64,000 bases of DNA from Alphaproteobacteria bacterium (GTDB lineage: Bacteria; Pseudomonadota; Alphaproteobacteria; Sphingomonadales; Sphingomonadaceae). The position numbers and the translations under genes are program-made. Shown piece by piece: positions 27,701 to 37,116 of the stretch. The stretch is taken from positions 124,001 to 188,000 of the forward strand of contig JAHJIJ010000034.1 in NCBI GenBank assembly GCA_018823325.1, given 5' to 3'. Position 1 is the first letter of the stretch. Each line of letters opens with the position of its first letter. The notes beneath the pieces are model-generated. The model searched no databases. It was given only the letters and a program-made list of their open reading frames with translations, and was not told where the DNA came from.

Positions 27701-29011
27701 TTAATCCGTCCGCCTTGCCCGCAAATCGAAACGCACGGTCACGGCATCGGGGATCGTTCCGGTGTCGGCCCATTGGCCGCTGCCCACGCCGAACGCCGTG
27801 CGATTGATCTGTGTGGAACCACGCGCCCGCGCCGTCGAGCCATCGATATCCAGCGTGAAATCGAGCGTAGCGGGGTTCTGCTCGCCGTTAAGGGAAAGGG
27901 TGCCCGCCGCCCGATAGCGGTTTCCACCCTGATGCGTGATCCGCGTGGAGCGGAAGGTCGCGCGCGGATTCGCCGACACGCCGAAGAAATCATCGCCGCG
28001 CAACATGTCGTCACGCTGGCTGTCGGCGCTGTCCACCGAGGCGAGGTCAACGGTCACGCTGATGCGCGAGCCGGCAAGATCCTCCGGGCTGAACAGAATG
28101 TCCGCATCCCAGCGGGCAAAGCCGCCTTCGATCTCCGAGCCGGTATAAGATGTGCGAAAATTGAGGCTGCCGCCGGGCTGCACGGTCCAGGGCATCGCTT
28201 TTTCGGTTTCCGCCTGCGCTTCTTCTTCCGCCGCATCTTCGACCTGCTCTTCGGGCACGGCCTCCGCTTCGTTCGCGGCGGGAGCCGGCTCTGCGCGGTT
28301 GGCAACAGGATCAGCGGCGTTCTCCGCTGCTGCCATGTTCGACAAGGCCTCAGGCGCATCGGACTGCGCCGGCGCTTGACCACCGAATGGCAAGACCCAG
28401 GCAAGCGCAAATGCGGCGAGCGCCCCGGCAACCGCCAGCCCGGCAACAGCATTCAGCGCGCCACGGCCAGACAGGGCAGCGGGCACCATCCGGCCCAGTA
28501 TATCCTTGCGCATGAAATGATGCCGCAAAGCGCCCGACACGTGGAGGAACACCAGCCCGACCGTGAGCCAGCCGAGCAGCCCGTGCGCGGTCTCTGCGGG
28601 ATCGTGCCAGCCAGCGCCTAGCGGCAAGTGAGGCCAGGGTATGGCACCGAACAGCAAGGTCGGCACCTGGATGGAGGATGTGGAGACGATGATCCAGCCG
28701 GTGAGCGGCCCGGCGATCATCACCACATAAAACAGTGCATGGACGCCGCCCGCCAGCGCGGCAAGGAGCAGACTGGTGTTCACAGGGCGCGGCCGGGGCA
28801 CGAAGAGCCGAATCGCCAGCCGCGCGAGACTGAGCACGAGGATGCTGATGCCGATGGTCTTGTGGAGCTGATAGGCTGCGAATTGCGGCAGGCCCGTCAG
28901 TTCCTCCAGCCGCCAGCCAAGCGACACCTGAAACAGCAGAAGTGCGGCAAGGAGCCAGTGGAGAATGATTGCCGCGAGAGAATAGCGCGAGGGCAATTGA
29001 TGTAAGCTCAT
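27701..29011 (-). CDS. cytochrome b561 - YceI fusion protein
   Basis: A 436-residue fusion. Residues 1-200 form a bacterial cytochrome b561 domain with four helices and haem-ligand histidines in AIILHWLLAALLLFQVSLGW, YQLHKTIGISILVLS and VGLVFLHVSGALRHHF. One more helix (about 207-227) is followed by an acidic, alanine/glutamate-rich linker (VEDAAEEEAQAETEK). The last 170 residues are a YceI domain, a periplasmic lipocalin-like isoprenoid-binding fold (DLASVDSADSQRDDMLRGDD, ATFRSTRITHQGG, GTLSLNGEQNPATLDFTL). Together they suggest a membrane haem protein that moves electrons to or from a quinone held by YceI; the role is inferred. An upstream in-frame start (29056) exists, but MSLHQLP is preferred. 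Confidence 0.9.
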   Translation of the reverse strand: MSLHQLPSRYSLAAIILHWLLAALLLFQVSLGWRLEELTGLPQFAAYQLHKTIGISILVLSLARLAIRLFVPRPRPVNTSLLLAALAGGVHALFYVVMIAGPLTGWIIVSTSSIQVPTLLFGAIPWPHLPLGAGWHDPAETAHGLLGWLTVGLVFLHVSGALRHHFMRKDILGRMVPAALSGRGALNAVAGLAVAGALAAFALAWVLPFGGQAPAQSDAPEALSNMAAAENAADPVANRAEPAPAANEAEAVPEEQVEDAAEEEAQAETEKAMPWTVQPGGSLNFRTSYTGSEIEGGFARWDADILFSPEDLAGSRISVTVDLASVDSADSQRDDMLRGDDFFGVSANPRATFRSTRITHQGGNRYRAAGTLSLNGEQNPATLDFTLDIDGSTARARGSTQINRTAFGVGSGQWADTGTIPDAVTVRFDLRARRTD

Positions 29012-29102
29012 GTCCTTGTCGTTCCCCCTATCGCCCGTCAGGACAAGTCCACCCAAGGTTGCCAGCAGGGCAGACGCTTAGCAAGCGGGTAGGGCCCTGC
29101 CC

Positions 29103-29711
29103 TCAGCGCGCATGTTCGGACGAACCGCCGCCATCCGGCATCGAGTCTGGCTGATCCCCTGCCGCGAAAACGCCATAGCGCTCGCGCCATGCGGTCACTT
29201 CATCCTTCAGATGTGCGGGCGCCGGATCACCGGACAGGACGAGGCTCGCGACCTCGTTGTCGGGATGCATCAACATCTTCCTCGACCCATCACTGAACCA
29301 GACCGGGATCAACCGCTGGCAGAGGATGTCGAGGATGGCAGCGGCCACGCCCCGCTCTATCGCATCACTGCCCGCAAGCGCGCGGACGTTGATCGAGACG
29401 CCTTCGAAACAATTGCGCGGCTCACGCACGAAATTGAGCGATACAAGAAGGCCGGACCGGTCGGGCCGGCCTTCATCGGGCATGTCTGCAATCCTGCGCC
29501 AGACGCAGAACCATGTCCGGCAGATGTGGGGCCGCACCGCGTGAATGCTGCACCCGTGCGAACCGAGATGGATGCAAGGCGTTCCTGCCGGCTTGCTGAA
29601 ATCCGGGGTATCCACCTTGAGAACTTCGCAGCACGCAACGCAATCGCCGCAATCGCGGCCGGCGAGGACCGGGCCCAGCAGGGTGGTTTCCAGATCTGTC
29701 TCCGCAGGCAC
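29103..29711 (-). CDS. YkgJ-family cysteine cluster protein
   Basis: A protein of about 202 residues with the CxxCxxCC signature of the YkgJ/UPF0153 metal-binding family: GRDCGDCVACCEVL, then CIHLGSHGCSIHAVRPHICR and FC, giving eight or more cysteines that probably bind zinc or an Fe-S cluster. The C-terminal half (LVSLNFVREPRN onward) has no known motif. The function is unknown. No ATG lies near the expected N-terminus; GTG at 29711 gives a compact protein, and a GTG at 29804 would add 31 residues of low-complexity sequence. It lies next to tRNA-Thr. Confidence 0.72.
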   Translation of the reverse strand: MPAETDLETTLLGPVLAGRDCGDCVACCEVLKVDTPDFSKPAGTPCIHLGSHGCSIHAVRPHICRTWFCVWRRIADMPDEGRPDRSGLLVSLNFVREPRNCFEGVSINVRALAGSDAIERGVAAAILDILCQRLIPVWFSDGSRKMLMHPDNEVASLVLSGDPAPAHLKDEVTAWRERYGVFAAGDQPDSMPDGGGSSEHAR

Positions 29712-29822
29712 GCGGCTGACCTGCCTCGACCTCGGCGGGAATGCAAGAGACGGGCAGTCGCGCCCGATGCAGGATCGGCCTGGAGTCGCCCTGAACGGGG
29801 GCACTTCTCAACAACAGGAAAA

Positions 29823-29898
29823 TGGTGCCGCTTAGGTGACTCGAACACCTGACCCTCGCATTACGAATGCGATGCTCTACCGGCTGAGCTAAAGCGGC
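29823..29898 (-). tRNA. tRNA-Thr (anticodon CGT)
   Basis: Complete cloverleaf on the minus strand: acceptor GCCGCTT / AAGCGGC, D-arm GCTC-AGCCGGTA-GAGC, anticodon stem TCGCA/TGCGA with loop TTCGTAA (anticodon CGT, reading ACG), T-arm AGGTG-TTCGAGT-CACCT. The CCA end is encoded. It lies alone, not in a tRNA cluster. Confidence 0.96.
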
Positions 29899-30121
29899 TC
29901 CGGCTCGCCGGCATCCCGGCGATCATCATGTGCGTGTCCATTGCAGGACCCGTCCATGCAGGCGGGGCGCTTATCAGCGCGCGTTCTCCATGGCAAGCAG
30001 CTATCGCCGATTGGCGCGATCCCAGACCAGGACTGAGGCGATTTTCTATGCCTTTACCCGGCATTTACCGTTCATGGCGCAGTGTCGGCCTGTTGCACGT
30101 GAGCACAGGCGGTTCCAAAGA

Positions 30122-31450
30122 ATGGATGCACATCACAGCCAGGCCGACGAGGTCACGACGCTGGACGAAGCCATGGATGCGCCCCCCATCGTGCGCTTCG
30201 ATGAGCGGCGCATGCATATCCGCGCCTATAATTACTGGGCGTCGCTGCTCGGCGACCGCTCGTTGCCCAGCATCGAGGATCTCAATCCCGAGGAGCTTGA
30301 GGATTTCGGCTCGCACAGCGTACTGCTGGACTTCACGTCCGGCGTCGATGATCCGAACATCGCCTTCATCGGCCCTGCGCTGGCGGGCCAGTGCGACATC
30401 GACACATCGGTGCGCCGCGCGAGCCAGATCCCGCCCCGCACGCTGCTCTCGCGCCTGACCGATCATTATCTGCAGATCATCGCCAATGCGGCGCCCATTG
30501 GTTTCGAGGCGGAGTTCACCAACCAGCGCGGCGTTGAGATCATGTACCGGGGCATCATGATGCCCTTCTCGACCGACGACGACACGATCGACTTCGTCTA
30601 TGGCGTGATCAACTGGAAAGAAGTCGCGAATGACGCGCTGACCGACAGCATCATTGCGGAGGCCGAGGCTGCCACGCCAATGCCAGCCCTGCGCACGCAG
30701 GCGACCGCGATCTGGGCTGATGGACCCTCCGCGCAAGACATCACCACGCCGACAGACTTCGACTTTACCGACGAAGTGCCGGCCGATGACGCGCTGGACC
30801 TGACCAGCGAGATGATCGCCGGTCCAGACTCTCAAGACGAAACCGCGCTGGCCGATTCGCTCGCCCGTGCGCGAGACGCGGCGGAGGCCGCACACGGGCA
30901 GGAAGGACGCACGCGGCAGGCGCTGTATCGCGCGATTGGGCTGGCCCATGCTTTCGCGCGGATCGCCGCGGCCCGTCCTGACGATTATGCCGAACTGCTG
31001 GCCGACTCGGGTATCGAAGTTCAGCCGCGCAGCCCACTCACGGCGCTGGTGAAGCTGGTCTTCGGTTCGCACTACGACAAGACGCGCCTCGCCGAGTTCG
31101 TCTGCGCGATCAGCTTCGCGCTCGACGAGAAGATGGAGCCGGGCGCGCTGATCGACCATCTCCATGCCACACCGGGGGGACTGAAGGGTCTGGTCGCCAG
31201 TGCCCGGGCGGCCCGTCGTGGAGAGACCGCCAAGTCCGCATCGAAAACCGCGACCAAATCGCGCCGCAGACTCGCGCAGGCGCACATGCTGGCCGCCGAA
31301 CAGGTTACAGTAGACGCAGAAGGCCTCGCGGTCGTCATCGTTCGCCGGGAAGCGGACGGCACACTTGCCATGATTGCAGCGCTCGAAGGGCAGGATCGAC
31401 TGACCGAGCGCGTCTATAACAAGGCCGCAAAGACGCTCCCGACCACCTGA
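30122..31450 (+). CDS. PAS-domain protein (PAS_5-like) of unknown output
   Basis: A 442-residue cytoplasmic protein. Residues 20-150 resemble the alphaproteobacterial PAS_5 domain: RRMHIRAYNYWASLLGDRSL, LNPEELEDFGSHSVLLDFTS, FIGPALAGQCDID and a final strand IMMPFSTDDDTIDFVYGVIN. There follows an acidic linker (about 165-240), a helical region with a coiled-coil look (SLARARDAAEAAHGQEGRTR), and a C-terminal part with SPLTALVKLVFGSHYDKTRL and a strand-rich end. No kinase, cyclase or HTH domain is attached, so it may be a scaffold or sensor. ATG at 30122; a 64-residue extension is open upstream but unlikely. It precedes gdhB on the same strand. Confidence 0.75.
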   Translation: MDAHHSQADEVTTLDEAMDAPPIVRFDERRMHIRAYNYWASLLGDRSLPSIEDLNPEELEDFGSHSVLLDFTSGVDDPNIAFIGPALAGQCDIDTSVRRASQIPPRTLLSRLTDHYLQIIANAAPIGFEAEFTNQRGVEIMYRGIMMPFSTDDDTIDFVYGVINWKEVANDALTDSIIAEAEAATPMPALRTQATAIWADGPSAQDITTPTDFDFTDEVPADDALDLTSEMIAGPDSQDETALADSLARARDAAEAAHGQEGRTRQALYRAIGLAHAFARIAAARPDDYAELLADSGIEVQPRSPLTALVKLVFGSHYDKTRLAEFVCAISFALDEKMEPGALIDHLHATPGGLKGLVASARAARRGETAKSASKTATKSRRRLAQAHMLAAEQVTVDAEGLAVVIVRREADGTLAMIAALEGQDRLTERVYNKAAKTLPTT

Positions 31451-31577
31451 CCTGCGCGCAGAACAGCAGGGAGACGGTTCGGTTGCGGACGTAGGATCGG
31501 GGGTCTAACCACAGACGCCCGACACTGCTTTCACATAAGTGCGTTAGGGTGAAGCAGGCCAGTACCGGTGGAAGAGG

Positions 31578-34500
31578 ATGTTCATGAGCACGAAGACCAC
31601 GCGCGACGAAGCTCTGGTGGCAGCAATTGCCAATGCGCTGACCCACGGCGTGCTCGAAAACGAACTCCAGTCGCTGGAACCCGGCAAGTGGGATGACGCG
31701 GCCCGCTTCGTTCTGCAGGCCGCCGCCACACGGCAGGCGGGGGAGAGCGCGATCCTCGTCGACAGCGTCACCGACGAGCGCGACAGCGCGACCGGTAGTC
31801 GGCGCCAGCGCATTGCCCTCATCAACGCGGACATGCCGTTCCTGGTAGACAGCATCGCCAATTGTCTCAGCCAGGCAGATTTGGTGATCCATCTGCTCGC
31901 ACACCCGATTCTGCCGGTGCAGCGTGACGAATCGGGCCGCCTCAAGGCCATTGCCGACGAGGACGGCGCCGCGCGCGAATCATTCATCTACATCGAGACC
32001 GACCGGGTCGACGCACGGGGCCGGCGCGAACTCGAGCGCGCCCTGGAAGAAACGCTGAGCCATGTGCGCGCCGCTGTGGGCGACTGGCGCGCGATGATCG
32101 ACGCGCTCAACGCCGATGCCAATCGACTCGGCGCAGGCGAAGGCGGCGACTTTCTGCGCTGGTTGCTCAAGGGCAATCTGACGCAGCTGGGCCATGAGCT
32201 CTGGGCGCCCGGCGGCAAGACCAGCCGGCAGAAAGGCATTTGCCGCGTCGCCAAGACTCCCGTGCTGTCCGACCATTCGGCTGCCGCCGCGCTTGCCTGG
32301 TTCGAAGCCGGTCATGCCGGTCCGCTGATCCTCAAATCCAACATGATGGCGCGGGTTCACCGCCATGTCCTGATCGACTTGCTGCTTGTCCCCGTGCGCG
32401 AGGAAGGCAAGATTACTGCCCTTTCGATCCACGCCGGCCTGTGGACCAGCGCAGCGCTGGCCACCCGGCCTGACGATGTGCCGATGCTGCGGGACACGCT
32501 ATCGGGTCTGATGGCGCGCTTTGGCTACAATCCGTCGGGCCACGCCGCCAAATCGCTGGTCCACGCCCTCACCGCGTTGCCGCACGATCTGATGATGGCC
32601 TTCAGCGCGCAGGATCGCGACCGCATCACGCTTGCCGCCATGTCGCTGGCGGACCGCCCCCGGCCCAAGCTGGAGCTGGTGAGCGACGTGCTGGGCCGCC
32701 ATCTCTTCGCGTTCGTGTGGATGATGCGCGACGATCTCTCGACCAGCCGGCGCGAGAGCATCTCCGCGCTCATCGGCGCGGCGGCACATGCCAGCCTGCT
32801 GGGCTGGTCAATTGCGCTGGAGGAAAGCGGGCTGGCGCTCGTGCGCTTCACCTTCGACCTGCGGGACGAAGGCCACGTGCCGGATGCCGAAATGCTCGAC
32901 CGGCAAATCGCGCTACTCCTGCGGGGCTGGACCCCTGCCGTCGAGCAGGGCCTGATCGAGCTTGGCGAAACGTCCCGCGCCGCCGTCCTCGCGCAGCGTT
33001 ATGCACCGACCTTCCCCATGTCCTACCGGGAAAGCGCCGGGCCGGACGAAGCGGCCAAGGATGTGCTGGCGCTGCATCAGCTGACCGACGCCAATCAGCG
33101 CAGCGTGCGCTTCTACCGCATCGCGCAGGACGGCGATCATCAGCTGCGGGTGAAGATCTATTCGCTCGAACCGCTGGTTCTCTCCGAAGCGGTGCCGGCT
33201 TTCGAGAATTTCGGCTTCCGCGTGCTGGAAGAACGCAGCACCAGCGCGGGAACGGACGGGTCGCTCGGCCATATCCAGCGGTTCACGCTGGAGCGGCAGG
33301 ACGGCGGGCCGGCAGCGGCAGTGCTGGATCGCGCCGCAATCGTCAGCGAGGCGCTCGATGCTGTGCTGGAAGGCCGGGCGGAGAACGACCGCTTTGCCGA
33401 ACTGATCGTGACCGCGCAGCTCGGACCACGCGACATCGTGTTTCTGCGCGCCATCTTCCGCTATCTGCGCCAGACCGGCCTTGCCTACGGGCTGTCGACC
33501 GTGGTCGACGCGCTGCGGCGGGAAGCGCATATCACCCGCAAGCTGGTCGACTTGTTCTTTGCCCTGCATGACCCGGAGCGCAGCGGCGATAGCGCCGACG
33601 CTGCGGGCATCAGCGCCGCAATCGACACCGCGCTTGAGGGCGTGAAGGGCCTCGATGAGGACCGCATTCTGCGGCTCTATCGGGCTGTCATCTCCGCGAC
33701 GCTGCGCACCAACGCGTTCATGCCCGCGGCGCAGGAAGCGCTGGCCTTCAAGATCGACAGCGCGCAGGTGCCTGGCCTCCCCAAGCCCCTGCCCTGGCGT
33801 GAAATCTGGGTCTATTCACCGCGCGTGGAGGGCATCCATCTGCGCACCGGGCGCGTGGCGCGCGGGGGGTTGCGCTGGTCCGACCGGCGCGACGACTTCC
33901 GCACCGAGGTCCTCGGCCTGATGAAGGCGCAACGTGTGAAGAATGCCGTGATCGTCCCCACCGGCGCCAAGGGTGGCTTCTACCCCAAGATGCTGCCCAA
34001 TCCGGCGAGCGACCGGGATGCCTGGCTGGCCGAAGGAACGGAAAGCTACCGCATCTTCATCCGCGCGCTGCTCTCGGTCACGGACAATATCGTCAAGGGC
34101 AAGGTTGCCCATCCCAAGTCCATGGTGATCCGCGACGGCGCCGACCCCTATTTCGTGGTCGCGGCCGACAAGGGTACGGCCAGCTTCTCCGACGTGGCCA
34201 ACGCTATCGCCATCGAGCGCGATTTCTGGCTGGGCGATGCCTTCGCCAGTGGCGGTTCCAACGGCTATGACCACAAGGCGATGGGGATCACCGCGCGCGG
34301 GGCATGGATCAGCGTCCAGCGCCATTTCGCCGAAATGGGCGTGGACGTGCAGAAGGACCCGGTGCGCGTGATTGGCGTGGGCGACATGTCCGGCGACGTC
34401 TTCGGCAACGGCATGCTGCTCAGCAAGAGCATCCGGCTGGTTGCGGCCTTCGACCACCGCCACATCTTCATCGATCCCGATCCCGACGCAGCCACAAGCT

Positions 34501-36239
34501 GGAAGGAGCGCCAGCGCCTGTTCAAGCTGCCTCGCTCGAGTTGGGCGGACTATAAGGAAAGTCTGATCAGCAAGGGCGGCGGCGTGTTCGCCCGCAGCGA
34601 AAAGAGCATTACGCTCACGCCCGAGATGCAGGCGCTGGTCGGCACCGATCAGACGGCCATGGAGCCGACAGCACTGATTTCTGCACTGCTGCGCGCGGAG
34701 GCGGATCTGATCTGGTTCGGCGGCATCGGCACCTACATCAAGGCTGCGAACCAGAACAACGCTGAAGTGGGCGATACGGCGAACGACCGGCTGCGGGTGG
34801 ACGCTGAAGACGTGCGCGCGAAGGTGATCGGCGAAGGGGCCAATCTGGGCGTCACCCAAGCCGGCCGCATTGCCTATGCTCTCAGGGGCGGGCGTATCAA
34901 CACCGACTTCATCGATAACAGCGCGGGCGTCGACTGCTCGGACAATGAAGTGAACATCAAGATCGCGCTCAACAAGGAAGTCGCCGAGGGGCGGCTGACG
35001 CAGGATGCGCGCAACGACCTGCTGCGGGCAATGACTGACGAGGTCGCCGAACTCGTGCTGGAGGACAACCGGCTGCAAGCGCTCGGCCTCTCGATCGCCG
35101 AGCGGGGCGGCAGAGCGGACCTCGCCTCTTATGTGCACCTGATCCACAGCCTCGAAAATGGCGGTCACCTCGACAGGCGCGTGGAGGGTCTGGCGCCCGA
35201 CCAGGAGCTGATGCGCCGGGCTGGCGACGGCCAGGGATTGACGCGACCGGAACTGGCCGTGCTGTTCTCCACCGCGAAGCTCGCTGTGCAGGACGCGATC
35301 GAAAAGAGCGATCTTGCCCGCGATAACGCGCTGGAGAGCGATCTCTTCGGTGCGTTTCCCGCCGCGATGCAGGCGCGGGAGGCGGATGCCATCGCCGCCC
35401 ACCAACTACGCAGCGAGATCATCGCGACGAAGGTGGCCAACCGGATGGTCAACCGCCTCGGCGTCATCCTGCCCTTTGCCCTGACAGAGGAGGCAAGCTG
35501 CTCGCTGGACGAGATTGCGCATGGGTTCGTGATTGCGGAACGCCTGTTCGACGTGCGCCAGCTCTGGGACGATATCGATCAGGCCGTGCTTTCCGAAGAG
35601 GCGCGACTCACGCTCTACCGGAGCGTCGCCAACGCCATGGCGGGCCATATTGGCGATGCCCATCGCTCGCTGCCGACCGGCATCCCGCCGCACGAAGCCA
35701 TCGAGATGCTTGACGCCTCGATCGACATTCTCAAGGCGCAGGTGGACGGTCTGCTCCAGGCCGAGCCCCTGAAGAACGCCAATGCCATGAAAGCCGTGCT
35801 GAGCAGCCTTGGCGTGCCGGACGATCTGGCGGAGCGGACGGTGATGCTGGTCAAGATGGATGGGGCCATCGGCCTCGCCCTGCTTGCGCGCAAGTCATCT
35901 CACGACGAGCTCGCCGTGGCCTCAGCCTTCACCCGGCTGGGCGAGGCGCTGGGCATCGACTGGCTGCAGGCGCTCGCGGCTCAGATGACGCCCAATGATC
36001 CATGGGAGCGACTGCTGGTGGCCGGCAGCGCGCGTGAACTACAGCAGATGCGGCTCGGCTTCCTGGCACGGGCAGGATCGAAGACCTGCGAGGACCATCT
36101 GGAGCGCTGGCTGGCGAAGAACGGGAATGCAGTCGAAAAGTTCAGGGAATTCATCGCGCGCGCGCGGCAAGCACCCAGCCCGTCAGCAGCGATGGTGGCG
36201 GAACTGACCGGTCAGGCCAGGACGTTGCTGAGCCGGTAG
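31578..36239 (+). CDS. gdhB: NAD-dependent glutamate dehydrogenase, large 180-kDa type
   Basis: Oxidatively deaminates glutamate to 2-oxoglutarate in the cytoplasm. At 1553 residues it belongs to the giant GDH class (COG2902) typical of Alphaproteobacteria and Pseudomonas, not the hexameric 450-residue type. The long N-terminal regulatory half contains ACT-like segments (FLVDSIANCLSQADL, IYIETDRVD). The catalytic part lies around residues 720-1100: RGGLRWSDRRDDFRTEV, VIVPTGAKGGFYPKM with the conserved Lys, and VRVIGVGDMSGDVFGNGMLL as the nucleotide loop, then NTDFIDNSAGVDCSDNEVNI. A Met two codons in (31584) may be the true start. A transcriptional neighbour of the PAS gene, 127 bases apart. 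Confidence 0.96.
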   Translation: MFMSTKTTRDEALVAAIANALTHGVLENELQSLEPGKWDDAARFVLQAAATRQAGESAILVDSVTDERDSATGSRRQRIALINADMPFLVDSIANCLSQADLVIHLLAHPILPVQRDESGRLKAIADEDGAARESFIYIETDRVDARGRRELERALEETLSHVRAAVGDWRAMIDALNADANRLGAGEGGDFLRWLLKGNLTQLGHELWAPGGKTSRQKGICRVAKTPVLSDHSAAAALAWFEAGHAGPLILKSNMMARVHRHVLIDLLLVPVREEGKITALSIHAGLWTSAALATRPDDVPMLRDTLSGLMARFGYNPSGHAAKSLVHALTALPHDLMMAFSAQDRDRITLAAMSLADRPRPKLELVSDVLGRHLFAFVWMMRDDLSTSRRESISALIGAAAHASLLGWSIALEESGLALVRFTFDLRDEGHVPDAEMLDRQIALLLRGWTPAVEQGLIELGETSRAAVLAQRYAPTFPMSYRESAGPDEAAKDVLALHQLTDANQRSVRFYRIAQDGDHQLRVKIYSLEPLVLSEAVPAFENFGFRVLEERSTSAGTDGSLGHIQRFTLERQDGGPAAAVLDRAAIVSEALDAVLEGRAENDRFAELIVTAQLGPRDIVFLRAIFRYLRQTGLAYGLSTVVDALRREAHITRKLVDLFFALHDPERSGDSADAAGISAAIDTALEGVKGLDEDRILRLYRAVISATLRTNAFMPAAQEALAFKIDSAQVPGLPKPLPWREIWVYSPRVEGIHLRTGRVARGGLRWSDRRDDFRTEVLGLMKAQRVKNAVIVPTGAKGGFYPKMLPNPASDRDAWLAEGTESYRIFIRALLSVTDNIVKGKVAHPKSMVIRDGADPYFVVAADKGTASFSDVANAIAIERDFWLGDAFASGGSNGYDHKAMGITARGAWISVQRHFAEMGVDVQKDPVRVIGVGDMSGDVFGNGMLLSKSIRLVAAFDHRHIFIDPDPDAATSWKERQRLFKLPRSSWADYKESLISKGGGVFARSEKSITLTPEMQALVGTDQTAMEPTALISALLRAEADLIWFGGIGTYIKAANQNNAEVGDTANDRLRVDAEDVRAKVIGEGANLGVTQAGRIAYALRGGRINTDFIDNSAGVDCSDNEVNIKIALNKEVAEGRLTQDARNDLLRAMTDEVAELVLEDNRLQALGLSIAERGGRADLASYVHLIHSLENGGHLDRRVEGLAPDQELMRRAGDGQGLTRPELAVLFSTAKLAVQDAIEKSDLARDNALESDLFGAFPAAMQAREADAIAAHQLRSEIIATKVANRMVNRLGVILPFALTEEASCSLDEIAHGFVIAERLFDVRQLWDDIDQAVLSEEARLTLYRSVANAMAGHIGDAHRSLPTGIPPHEAIEMLDASIDILKAQVDGLLQAEPLKNANAMKAVLSSLGVPDDLAERTVMLVKMDGAIGLALLARKSSHDELAVASAFTRLGEALGIDWLQALAAQMTPNDPWERLLVAGSARELQQMRLGFLARAGSKTCEDHLERWLAKNGNAVEKFREFIARARQAPSPSAAMVAELTGQARTLLSR

Positions 36240-36272
36240 GGCGCTCGATCGCTCCCCCTTCAGGCATTGGCG

Positions 36273-37022
36273 CTATCTGATTGCGCCGCGCGGGGCCACC
36301 TGCCAGGGCTTCACCGTTCCGGAGGGCTTTGCCTTGCCATCCAGCCGGACAGCGCGCTTGATCGCGACACGATCCTTGATCATCTGGCCGAACATGACGC
36401 CGCGCCCGCAACAGGTATCGCGCGCCATGATGCGTTTCACCACGTCCATGCCGGCGACCACCTGCCCGAAGGCGGCGTAGCCTGCATAGCCAGGCCGCGC
36501 ATCGAGCGTGGGATTGGCGCCCACCTGAATGGAGAAATTGCCGGTGCCGGAATTGGGGTCCTTGTGGCGGGCCATGGAAATGGTGCCATCCAGATGCTTG
36601 AGGCCCGTCTGGTCGGTCGGCTCCAGTTCCACCTGTGGGAAATAGACGCGCCGCGCTTCCGTATCGATGCCGCCCTGGATGAAGCCGGACTTCGGATCAT
36701 TCTTGCGGCGGAAGGCACGATAGAAGCTTGTGCCGTCCAGCCGGCCATCATCCACATAGATCATGAAGTTGGCTACCGTCTTGGGCGCGCGCCGCTCATT
36801 GAGGGCGAGCACGATGTTGCCCATGTCCGTTTCCAGCCGCACGCGGATGAAACCCGGTGTGGGCTTGGTCGCGCTCTGGGCGACGGCCTGACCGGGCTGG
36901 CTGGCCAGCAGCAGCGCGAGAATAGCGAAGAAGACGGGATGCAAACGCGGGACGGCGACGGAGTGAGAAAACAAGGCATCGATCCGGATGTTGGCGGGAC
37001 GGGCGAACCAACACCATGTCAC
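36273..37022 (-). CDS. cyclophilin-type peptidyl-prolyl cis-trans isomerase (exported)
   Basis: Folding catalyst of up to 249 residues. Residues near 28-49 (VFFAILALLLASQPGQAVAQ) are a signal peptide, so the enzyme acts in the periplasm. The cyclophilin core shows VRLETDMGNIVLALNERRAP, SFYRAFRR, SGFIQGGIDTEARRV (F-I-Q-G-G active site), GTISMARHKDPNSGTGNFSI and YAAFGQVVAGMDVVKRI. An insertion around DTCCGRGVMFG carries a vicinal cysteine pair. A start later than 37022, nearer the signal peptide, is likely. It is the last gene of the rsmB-rpe-hep-purH strand group. Confidence 0.9.
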   Translation of the reverse strand: MTWCWFARPANIRIDALFSHSVAVPRLHPVFFAILALLLASQPGQAVAQSATKPTPGFIRVRLETDMGNIVLALNERRAPKTVANFMIYVDDGRLDGTSFYRAFRRKNDPKSGFIQGGIDTEARRVYFPQVELEPTDQTGLKHLDGTISMARHKDPNSGTGNFSIQVGANPTLDARPGYAGYAAFGQVVAGMDVVKRIMARDTCCGRGVMFGQMIKDRVAIKRAVRLDGKAKPSGTVKPWQVAPRGAIR

Positions 37023-37116
37023 ATCGCGGCGGCAGGCATCAACCCGCAGCCTCTGAAATCCGCCGAACCGAGGCCCGATCCGGGTACGGCCCGTATGTCC
37101 CGCACCGCAGCCAGGA

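Noticed and set aside
33816..35405. Long minus-strand open frame (over 500 codons) inside the glutamate dehydrogenase gene
   Set aside because: Antisense shadow of a strongly conserved enzyme; the translation is rich in His/Arg/Ala without motifs.
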